Origin: Legionellaceae bacterium
GTDB taxonomy: Bacteria; Pseudomonadota; Gammaproteobacteria; Legionellales; Legionellaceae
Assembly: GCA_029212505.1 (NCBI GenBank)
Contig: JARGOS010000011.1
Span: 1 to 47,684 of the forward strand
DNA length: 47,684 nucleotides
Direction of reading: 5' to 3'
The notes under the pieces are model-generated. The model searched no databases, was not told the DNA's origin, and was given only the letters and a program-made list of their open reading frames with translations. This document shows, in pieces, positions 34,379 through 41,083 of this stretch. The translations under genes were made by a program, and so were the position numbers. Numbering within the stretch: the stretch's first letter is position 1; the number at the start of each line of letters is the position of its first letter.

Positions 34379-34987
34379 ATGCAACGTAAACAGCATGGGG
34401 GCTACACGCTGATTGAAGTTTTAATCGCCCTCGCTATTTTTGCCATTTTAGGCACCATCAGTGTAGGTTTATTAGGTCGATCATTTGATACAAGTGCACG
34501 CCTCAAGGCACAACTTGACCCTTTGGCTGAGCTTCAACTGGCTGTTGCACGTATGAGCCGTGATATTACTCAAGTCGTTGATCGTGGCCGTTTATCTTTT
34601 ATTGGACAAGTTAATTACGCAGAATTTGTGCGAGGGGGGATTGTTGTTCCTGATGAAAACGAAGCCAAAAGCACGCTTAAACGCGTCGCTTTAGTCTGTG
34701 GTGATGATGAGCGTCTCGTCCGAAAAACATGGGCACGTGTCTATCCAGTCAATCTTGAAGATTTTCAAGAGCAAGCGCTCATGCATGAAATTGAAAGCTG
34801 CGAATTTTCTTATTTAGACAAAAATAGCGATAACACTTGGGTATCCGAGTGGCCCATGCCCACCACAGAATCGTCTAAAAATGCCAAAGAAAAATCACCA
34901 TCGTTCCCTCGCGCAATCAAGCTTACCTTGCGTCTCAAAAATCTGGGGGACATTCCCCTCATCTTTATGATTCCGGGAGGCGCATGA
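34379..34987 (+). CDS. gspJ: minor pseudopilin GspJ
   Basis: Started at ATG 34379 (202 aa); a TTG directly before is less likely. The leader MQRKQHGG precedes YTLIEVLIALAIFAILG with mature Glu5. The middle has LQLAVARMSRDITQVVDRG, typical of GspJ, and the end has AIKLTLRLKNLGDIPLIF. It overlaps gspK as ATGA and is part of the tip complex. Confidence 0.94.
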   Translation: MQRKQHGGYTLIEVLIALAIFAILGTISVGLLGRSFDTSARLKAQLDPLAELQLAVARMSRDITQVVDRGRLSFIGQVNYAEFVRGGIVVPDENEAKSTLKRVALVCGDDERLVRKTWARVYPVNLEDFQEQALMHEIESCEFSYLDKNSDNTWVSEWPMPTTESSKNAKEKSPSFPRAIKLTLRLKNLGDIPLIFMIPGGA

Positions 34988-35928
34988 TAAAAATACGAGG
35001 AAGCGCATTATTATCCGCTTTATTTATTATGACTTTGGTTTCAATTGCAACCACGACCATGACGGTTCAACTGCAGCATGCCATTGAACAAACACGCCTG
35101 GTGCTCGCCACAGATCAAGACACCCTCACGGCAGAAGCATTAAGATATTGGGCTATGAGCGCGCTTATTAGCCCCAAAACACGCGACTTTGGACGTGACC
35201 CAACCATGCTGATTTTAACCAACGAAGAAAGCCCCATGCCCAAAGTTCCTGGCGTCAAACTTTCGGCTCAACTCTTTGATTTACAAGCTGTATTTAATCT
35301 TAATAATCTAGATAACAGAAAATTAAAAACCCCAGGCGTTCATTTATTCAACGAAGTTCTTGAAGACGAATCAAAAAAGCAAGCTTTTCAACTCATCAAC
35401 GCCATCAGTAATTGGGTATCCAACGACAAAAAAGATAGTAATTATGATAAATATAATAAATATTATGCTAAAAAAAAACCAGCTTATATAACCGCGCATC
35501 AACCCATGGCAAGCCTTTCTGAACTCAAGCTTGTTCAAGGTGTGACACCAGAAATATATCAAGCGCTGTTTTCATATATCACGGTCTTGCCGCCTCCGAC
35601 CAAAATCAATCTTAATACAGCGTCTGAAATACTCCTAACCGCTTTAAGTGAAGCCGATTCAGAAGAAGAGCTCACAAAACAAGTGCAAGCGCTCATCAAC
35701 GCACGCGGTAAAAAAGGCATTCAATCCATCAACCAAGTAAGCAGGATTTTAAAAGCACTTTCGATCGACCCAAATCACGTCACGCTCGAAAGTGAATATT
35801 TTTTGAGTATTGGGCAAATCAAAACAGTGTCGTTTGAACGCGCACTTTACAGTGTTTTACATCGGACCAAAGCACGTGATGGGACGTATTCGGTTCAGCT
35901 CGTTCAGGAAACATGGAACACAAATTAA
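34984..35928 (+). CDS. gspK: minor pseudopilin GspK
   Basis: A 314-aa protein, the largest pseudopilin. Its leader MIKIRG is cut before SALLSALFIMTLVSI; like other GspK proteins it lacks Glu5. The region FDLQAVFNLNNL and the helical SAM-like part INLNTASEILLTALSEAD are typical. It ends the operon, two bp from the convergent arfB stop. No gspC, D, E, L, M, N or O genes are adjacent, as in Legionella where lspFGHIJK is separate from lspDE, lspC and lspLM. Confidence 0.93.
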   Translation: MIKIRGSALLSALFIMTLVSIATTTMTVQLQHAIEQTRLVLATDQDTLTAEALRYWAMSALISPKTRDFGRDPTMLILTNEESPMPKVPGVKLSAQLFDLQAVFNLNNLDNRKLKTPGVHLFNEVLEDESKKQAFQLINAISNWVSNDKKDSNYDKYNKYYAKKKPAYITAHQPMASLSELKLVQGVTPEIYQALFSYITVLPPPTKINLNTASEILLTALSEADSEEELTKQVQALINARGKKGIQSINQVSRILKALSIDPNHVTLESEYFLSIGQIKTVSFERALYSVLHRTKARDGTYSVQLVQETWNTN

Positions 35929-35929
35929 A

Positions 35930-36346
35930 TTATTCACCGGGTGTTTGACGCAGTTTTTTAAGTTTGCCACGCTGTGATTTACGCTCCAAACGTTTCTTAA
36001 TCGAGCCTTTGGAGGGTTTTGTTTTTTTACGATGCTTTGGCGGTGTGGTTCCATGTTTAATAAAGCGCACAAGCCGTTCAAAAGCATCTGCTTTATTTTG
36101 TTCTTGCGTTCTGTATTGCTGAGCTTTAATAATAATCACGCCATTTGACGTGATTCGAGAATCATGTGTGGCACGCAATCTCGTTTTATAAATTTCAGGC
36201 AACGACGACCGCTCTATATCAAACCGAAGATGAATCGCCGAAGAGACTTTATTGACATGCTGACCACCCGCACCTTGGGCACGAATCGCTGTTAGCTCTA
36301 TTTCTGACAGAGGAATGCTAACATGCGGTGTGATTTTGAGCATCAA
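35930..36346 (-). CDS. arfB: alternative ribosome-rescue factor ArfB (YaeJ)
   Basis: A 138-aa peptidyl-tRNA hydrolase that frees stalled ribosomes lacking a stop codon. The catalytic GGQ (27-29) is within [12 protein letters not shown], as in class I release factors, and the basic tail from about residue 105 (HRKKTKPSKGSIKKRLERKS) is the part that enters the empty mRNA channel. Length matches E. coli ArfB (140 aa). A Met at codon 2 is an alternative start. The first 67 codons and the upstream 38 bp are duplicated at 38011-38251. Confidence 0.96.
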   Translation of the reverse strand: MMLKITPHVSIPLSEIELTAIRAQGAGGQHVNKVSSAIHLRFDIERSSLPEIYKTRLRATHDSRITSNGVIIIKAQQYRTQEQNKADAFERLVRFIKHGTTPPKHRKKTKPSKGSIKKRLERKSQRGKLKKLRQTPGE

Positions 36347-36384
36347 GCTTACCTCAACTTAAAAATCGTATAATCCAGCATAAA
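36144..36384. repeat. 241-bp direct repeat, copy A (arfB 5' part)
   Basis: Matches 38011-38251 in the same orientation over exactly 241 bp with about ten substitutions and no gaps by eye. It covers arfB from the DSRITS codons back through the start codon and about 38 bp of upstream sequence. Confidence 0.9.
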
Positions 36385-36413
36385 ATCTAACTTTACACGC
36401 CCTATTCACATCG

Positions 36414-36437
36414 TTATTCACAGATTCTGTGGATTAA
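36414..36437 (+). repeat. palindrome TTATTCACA/TGTGGATTAA, variant of the DnaA-box-like element
   Basis: TTATTCACAGATTCTGTGGATTAA is an imperfect inverted repeat related to the cores at 5190 and 9950 (same AGATTCTG-type centre, DnaA-like arms). It lies in the 36385-36529 gap between arfB and the nuclease gene, which holds no gene. Confidence 0.5.
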
Positions 36438-36529
36438 AATTTGTAGGTTAAAATATAGTTGTAGCGGCTCGCTTTCATAAGTGATTTTATCGGCCACGTA
36501 CATACCACCAGAAAAGCCATTTCAAAGAA

Positions 36530-37618
36530 CTATTTAGTTGGTTTAGTTTTTATGGATGGTTGCTCATCTTCACCACTCACACCCAATTCAAATCTAATTT
36601 TTTCTTCTAGTTTGGCTGCATCTGGTAAAGCATCTTTAAGTTTTTTAGGTATATCACGCGTTAATTGATATCCAGCAACGCCAACAGGCTTATCAATACC
36701 CCTTAAAGCATACTCAACATCAAATCGGCTATGATCGCCACACAAAATTATACCAATGGATGGATTTTCATGGGGCTCTTTCACAAATTCATCCAATAAA
36801 TTCAGGTAAAAATTCATTTTTCCCGCATGTTCTGGTTTGAAGCGAGTTCGCTTTAATTCAAGAGCTACAAGTGCCTGCAATTTTCGATGATAAAATAACA
36901 AATCAATAAAGTACTCAGAGTCCGGTGTCACAATACGGTATTGGTTACCAATAAAGCTGAATCCGTAGCCTAACTCTAAAATAACATCTTTAATTTTTTC
37001 TACCATACGACGTTCAATTTCAGTTTCAATCATAGGTTCGGCAATACCAAGCATGTCAAACATATAAATATCCTTCATGGATTGATCTGCCTGCTCTGCC
37101 AACCGTTTTGGTAGCGTGGCTTCAAAATTATGTTGTTTATCTATCAAACGATGCCGCTCATAAAGATTTGAGTTGATCTGCTCCCTCAGTGTATCACGAG
37201 TCCAAGCTTGTTCTTTCGTTTCTGACAAATAGTAAAACCTTTCCTCGGGGTTTTTGATTTTGTTCAAAACCATTAAATTTTGGCCCCATGGAATTTCTGC
37301 GACAAGCTGTCGCATTTTTGGCTGATCCTTGTATTCAAGGTAAATACGGCGCATATCCCAAAGGTTTCTAGATGAAAAACCAAACTTTGCATCAGGAAAA
37401 GCATTTTTCAGGTCTTTGGAAAACCGTTCAACCACAGACTTTCCCCAGCCATGCTGATCTTGATGCTGTACAATATGCTCTCCCAACCACCAATATAAAG
37501 ATACGGCTTCCTTATTGACAGATTGCGCAGCACGCGTTCTTGCTCCACGTATTTGTGTGGTCGCTTGCTCTAAAAAATTTTTATATTTCAGCAAGTTTTG
37601 AGTACTTATGTCGTTCAT
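36530..37618 (-). CDS. DUF1016 PD-(D/E)xK nuclease family protein (YhcG-like)
   Basis: A 362-aa protein of the YhcG/DUF1016 family. The N-terminal helical half has VSLYWWLGEHIV and FGFSSRNLWDMRRIYLEY, and the C-terminal half is a PD-(D/E)xK fold with Asp239 in EYFIDLLFYH and ELK (Glu254, Lys256) in ALVALELKR, so it should be a metal-dependent nuclease. Members often accompany restriction-modification or other defence genes. Here it follows a broken 84-codon gene by 14 bp and the pair is bracketed by the arfB duplication, consistent with gain as a mobile unit. Its target is unknown. Confidence 0.93.
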   Translation of the reverse strand: MNDISTQNLLKYKNFLEQATTQIRGARTRAAQSVNKEAVSLYWWLGEHIVQHQDQHGWGKSVVERFSKDLKNAFPDAKFGFSSRNLWDMRRIYLEYKDQPKMRQLVAEIPWGQNLMVLNKIKNPEERFYYLSETKEQAWTRDTLREQINSNLYERHRLIDKQHNFEATLPKRLAEQADQSMKDIYMFDMLGIAEPMIETEIERRMVEKIKDVILELGYGFSFIGNQYRIVTPDSEYFIDLLFYHRKLQALVALELKRTRFKPEHAGKMNFYLNLLDEFVKEPHENPSIGIILCGDHSRFDVEYALRGIDKPVGVAGYQLTRDIPKKLKDALPDAAKLEEKIRFELGVSGEDEQPSIKTKPTK

Positions 37619-37632
37619 AAAATGAAATGTCC

Positions 37633-37888
37633 CTATACTGTAATACCAATATCACGAAGCTTTTGAATCAATTCATTTGTTCTTGGTAAGTTTGATTTGC
37701 CTTGCAAGAATTCCTTAGCTTCTTTAGGACTAGCACTTAATAGCAAACACACCTGTTGATGTGGTAATTTTCCACATTGAATGTAAAGCCCCGCCTTTAA
37801 TAGCTATCGGGTCATTTACTAACACTCCCATATTTAATTCATTCACTAAACGTTTAAATATTTGAAAAGCGTGTTTTTTATCAGTCAT
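37633..37888 (-). pseudogene. frameshifted 84-codon gene upstream of the DUF1016 nuclease
   Basis: From ATG 37888 one frame reads MTDKKHAFQIFKRLVNELNM and on to about codon 33; from a run of four G (minus strand, 37789-37792) a second frame reads LYIQCGKLPHQQVCLLLSAS and SNLPRTNELIQKLRDIGITV to a stop at 37633. Removing one G joins both into 84 residues ending 14 bp before the nuclease start. The product would be small, mixed-charge and helical, as expected for a DNA-binding or antitoxin-like partner; I cannot name it. In the first frame the text after the G run (LHSMWKITTSTGVFAIK) also loosely recalls a phosphotransferase start, an alternative I rate lower. Confidence 0.55.
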
Positions 37889-37976
37889 TTTTTACAATGC
37901 CTTGTTTTATATATATTATTTTGCATGAATAATTACTTGGGTGTTATATTATCAAAATATACCTTAAAATCACATC

Positions 37977-38213
37977 TTACTGATCTCTTTCAGTCTTACC
38001 TGTTTGCACTTTTGACGTGATTCGAGAATCGTTTGTGGCTCGCAATCTCGCTTTATAAATTTCAGGCAACGACGACCGCTCTATATCAAACCGAAGATGA
38101 ATCGCCGAAGAGACTTTATTGACATGCTGACCACCCGCACCTTGGGCACGAATCGCTGTTAGCTCTATTTCTGATAGAGGAATAGTGACATGCGGTGTGA
38201 TTTTGAGCATCAA
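37977..38213 (-). pseudogene. truncated arfB copy
   Basis: The first 67 codons repeat ArfB almost exactly, including [14 protein letters not shown] with the GGQ, then the frame leaves the similarity after DSRITS and ends eleven codons later. The basic C-terminal tail needed for ribosome-channel binding is absent, so it cannot work as ArfB. It keeps its start codon and upstream region, so it may still be transcribed and translated. Confidence 0.88.
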
Positions 38214-38251
38214 GCTTACCTCAACTTAAAAATCCTATAATCCTGCATAAA
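38011..38251. repeat. 241-bp direct repeat, copy B (arfB 5' part)
   Basis: Second copy of 36144-36384 in direct orientation. The copies enclose 1626 bp with the DUF1016 nuclease gene and its broken partner. Confidence 0.9.
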
Positions 38252-38315
38252 CTATGGCACGTTATGTTATGATACATTTTTTAACCATACGGTTCTAACA
38301 AATCATAAAATTACT

Positions 38316-39191
38316 ATGCCTTATTTACTCGCTGCGTCATTAATCTGGGCTTTTTCATACGGCCTGATCAAATCTCAACTTACATCCCTTGATCCCAATT
38401 TTGTTGCTGCCTGCCGCATGGCTGTCGCTTTTTTTGTTTTTTTACCTTTGATCAATTTCAAACAAAGCAAACGATTAACTCCCTCTTTATTGCTTGTCGG
38501 CTCGATACAGTACGGCATCATGTATCTCCTCGTCCTTCGAGCCTATCAATATTTAGATGCTTATCAAATTGTGCTTTTTACAGCAACCACTCCTTTTTAC
38601 GTGATGTTCTTTCATGCTTTATTCGAGCGTCGATTTACCGCGTATCATTTTATGATTGCCGGTCTGGCTATCTTAGGCGGAACAATAATATACAATACTT
38701 CGATTATGAATATAAACGTACTGACCGGCTTTTTTTTAGTTCAGGCCTCTGATATATGCTTTTCTTTCGGACAAGTGTACTACAGAAAAATACGTCTTAA
38801 ACATACCAACATCCAGGATAAAGCGATTTATGGCTTGCTTTTTTTTGGCGCCGCTCTCACCACAACCCTCTCCACCACGTGGTTTCATGGCTGGCATAGC
38901 TTACATCAATTAACAGTCAAACAAGGTTTTTTATTGATTTATTTAGGGGCTATACCCTCGGGGCTTTGCTTTTTTTGGTGGAACAAAGGGGCAACCCAAA
39001 CGAGTCCGGTCATACTTTCCGTGTTTAATAATTTAAAACTACCGCTGGGCACCTTGGTCTCCATCGTATGCTTTCATGAACACGTCAAACAAGGCATGCA
39101 TTTAACCATCGGTCTGTGCATGATTCTTTTTGCTTTATTTTTAGCTCATCTATCTCAACAAAAAAACACCCCCATTTACCGGACGAATTAA
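38316..39191 (+). CDS. DMT superfamily transporter (EamA domains)
   Basis: A 291-aa protein with ten hydrophobic helices in two EamA repeats. Typical segments are YLLAASLIWAFSYGLIKSQL at the start, FVAACRMAVAFFVFLPLI, VLFTATTPFYVMFFHALFE and the second-half SPVILSVFNNLKLPLGTLVS. It resembles the carboxylate/amino-acid/amine branch; the substrate is unknown. A TATGAT box lies about 45 bp before the start. Its last codons and stop lie inside the hairpin shared with mltA, with a four-base overlap. Confidence 0.9.
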   Translation: MPYLLAASLIWAFSYGLIKSQLTSLDPNFVAACRMAVAFFVFLPLINFKQSKRLTPSLLLVGSIQYGIMYLLVLRAYQYLDAYQIVLFTATTPFYVMFFHALFERRFTAYHFMIAGLAILGGTIIYNTSIMNINVLTGFFLVQASDICFSFGQVYYRKIRLKHTNIQDKAIYGLLFFGAALTTTLSTTWFHGWHSLHQLTVKQGFLLIYLGAIPSGLCFFWWNKGATQTSPVILSVFNNLKLPLGTLVSIVCFHEHVKQGMHLTIGLCMILFALFLAHLSQQKNTPIYRTN

Positions 39192-39204
39192 TCCGGTAAA
39201 TGGG
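39171..39204 (-). terminator. perfect hairpin across the convergent stops of eamA and mltA
   Basis: A 13-bp perfect stem (CCCATTTACCGGA at 39171-39183, complement at 39192-39204) with an eight-base loop holding both stop codons. On the minus strand it is followed by GGTGTTTTTTTG, so it should terminate mltA; the plus-strand side lacks a T run. Confidence 0.8.
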
Positions 39205-40411
39205 CTTCTTGCCGCGGTAAAAACAACCAATACACGCCCTTGTTTCTCATGCGTCCGGCAATCTGACCTGCTTTCTTACCTGTTCCCCAAAACACATCCC
39301 CTCGAATGGGTCCACGAATAGCACCACCTGTATCTTGGGCAATAAACAAGCGATTAAACGGCTCTGATTCTGCGACAGTAAGATCTTCAACAGGCTTAGT
39401 TGTATTTAACCAAAGCGGCATACCGAGTGGGATCCACGCGCGATCCACCGCCATCGAATAGCCCGGGGTTAGATAAACACCTTGGGCGCCCATCGCAAGA
39501 GATTTTTTCTGCTTACTAAAAAACACAAATGATTTATTATGTTCAATTACTTCTCGCATTTGTTCAGGATGCTCTTCAAAATAAGCCTTAATTTTTTGCA
39601 TAGATGCCGTGTCTCGCGTCATGACACCACGTGCGATTAATACGCTTGCAATCGAGCTATAAGCTGCGCCGTTTTCGCCCGCATAACCAATAAACATGTT
39701 GCTGCCATCAGGAAGCTTAATAAAGCCTGAGCCTTGGATTTCTAAAAACAAACGATCCACTTCGCTATCCAACCAAACCAGTACAGGAGCGACTTTTGAT
39801 ATCGCGCCTTGATTGATCGCAGCACGTGTATGAAACGGGACAATCGTATGACCCTCGATACGGCCTACAATTTTACGATCCGGTAAATCTGCATCAAAAT
39901 CTTTTAATCTAAACCGAACCCAATTACTCGGTAAACCATAAATAGGCACATTATATTTCGCCGTTTTCTTTAAACTACCTTGATGAACCGGAGCATAATA
40001 ACCGGTAAACATGCCTTCGAGCGGTTTATTATCAACAAGCATGGCTGGCTGAAACCATGCCTCAAAAAAGGCTTGTGCTTCGGCTTGTGTTGGATCAGAA
40101 AGTTTAAGCGCTGCACGGCAAGCAGGCCACCAATCTTTTGCTTTTAAAGGCACGTGCGCACTTCCTACGTCTTTATCAGCTGCTTGCCTCAAAAAAACAC
40201 GACATGAGGTTTGAAACGTCGCGAGCGATGTACGTGAATCGCTCGTATCCCAACCCGGTAATGCGTTAAAACCAACAGGTTTAATCTTTATGATAGCTGG
40301 TGCGGGTGGCATAGGAGGTGGTGTGGGTAGCTTCAAGCGTATCGCCCAAAGATACGCAAATAACAAAAACATGAATACCATAAAAACACGTTTCAATCGA
40401 ATCTTATTCAT
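39188..40411 (-). CDS. mltA: membrane-bound lytic transglycosylase MltA
   Basis: Started at ATG 40411 (407 aa); a Met two codons earlier is possible. It cleaves peptidoglycan glycan strands to 1,6-anhydro ends. Family marks are PLEGMFTGYYAPV, GHTIVPFHTRAAI, and the 3D-domain block AVDRAWIPLGMPLWL and IAQDTGGAIRGPIRGDVFWG with the catalytic Asp. E. coli MltA is a lipoprotein; here the N-terminus is a hydrophobic helix (VFMVFMFLLFAYLWAI) followed by a proline-rich linker, with no lipobox cysteine, so it is probably anchored by that helix. It follows mutH by 18 bp. Confidence 0.94.
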   Translation of the reverse strand: MNKIRLKRVFMVFMFLLFAYLWAIRLKLPTPPPMPPAPAIIKIKPVGFNALPGWDTSDSRTSLATFQTSCRVFLRQAADKDVGSAHVPLKAKDWWPACRAALKLSDPTQAEAQAFFEAWFQPAMLVDNKPLEGMFTGYYAPVHQGSLKKTAKYNVPIYGLPSNWVRFRLKDFDADLPDRKIVGRIEGHTIVPFHTRAAINQGAISKVAPVLVWLDSEVDRLFLEIQGSGFIKLPDGSNMFIGYAGENGAAYSSIASVLIARGVMTRDTASMQKIKAYFEEHPEQMREVIEHNKSFVFFSKQKKSLAMGAQGVYLTPGYSMAVDRAWIPLGMPLWLNTTKPVEDLTVAESEPFNRLFIAQDTGGAIRGPIRGDVFWGTGKKAGQIAGRMRNKGVYWLFLPRQEAHLPD

Positions 40412-40429
40412 ACACATCCCTATTGTTTT

Positions 40430-41083
40430 TTACATCGCCGCTGAAAGCATGTTTTCAGTGAACGATGGCCTTAAATAAAATCCTCGCGGTAGCGTAGGAA
40501 CTTTATTTCCCTCTGCATCAAAACCGTAACACAATGAACGCGCATTTGCAGCTTTTGGTCGCACTTGCAAATAAACACCCATCGTCGCATCCACATCGGC
40601 CATCTGCCCCGAGCCCAGCATAAAGCTAAGCTCAGTCCAGTCACGTTTTAGAATTTGCGCGTCCTTCGGCGTCGGTGACCACAAAAATGCACGACCAATA
40701 CGTCGATGTGCAAATGATATATGGGTGTCCCCTTCGATAGGCAACCAAAGCACATGCTTGAGTTTAGCGTAACAAGCTGACGTTTCCCACTGCTCATGAT
40801 GAATGGTTAGTAAATTGATACTGGTCACAAACGTTGATTCAACCGGTGTTCCTCGCGCACTGATAGGCAATGTTTTCAGCTCAATGCCTAAATGATGAAA
40901 GTCTGGCTTTGATTCGGTGCCTGCGGTTGTACCTAACGCTTTTTCAACCAAACCTCCAAGCCAGCCTTTACGCTGCACAGGATTCGTCGGTACACAGACA
41001 CCGTATTGCGTTGCCAATTGAGCAAAGCTTAAGCCTTCGATCATTCGACAACGCACAAGTAATTCAGCTTCCGTGTTAGGCAT
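40430..41083 (-). CDS. mutH: DNA mismatch repair endonuclease MutH
   Basis: A 217-aa protein of normal length for MutH, which nicks the unmethylated strand at hemimethylated GATC sites after MutS/MutL activation. The catalytic triad is visible as Asp61, Glu68 and Lys70 in DFHHLGIELKTLPI, followed by GTPVESTFVTSI. Its presence implies Dam-directed repair, a gammaproteobacterial trait. It overlaps the upstream channel gene by eight bp. It may matter for the slippage-type repeats seen elsewhere in this window. Confidence 0.96.
   Translation of the reverse strand: MPNTEAELLVRCRMIEGLSFAQLATQYGVCVPTNPVQRKGWLGGLVEKALGTTAGTESKPDFHHLGIELKTLPISARGTPVESTFVTSINLLTIHHEQWETSACYAKLKHVLWLPIEGDTHISFAHRRIGRAFLWSPTPKDAQILKRDWTELSFMLGSGQMADVDATMGVYLQVRPKAANARSLCYGFDAEGNKVPTLPRGFYLRPSFTENMLSAAM

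Noticed and set aside
37730-37888. Aminoglycoside phosphotransferase N-terminal fragment
   Set aside because: The segment GGALHSMWKITT suggests it, but repair of a single G joins the start to a second open frame ending just before the nuclease gene, which explains the sequence better.
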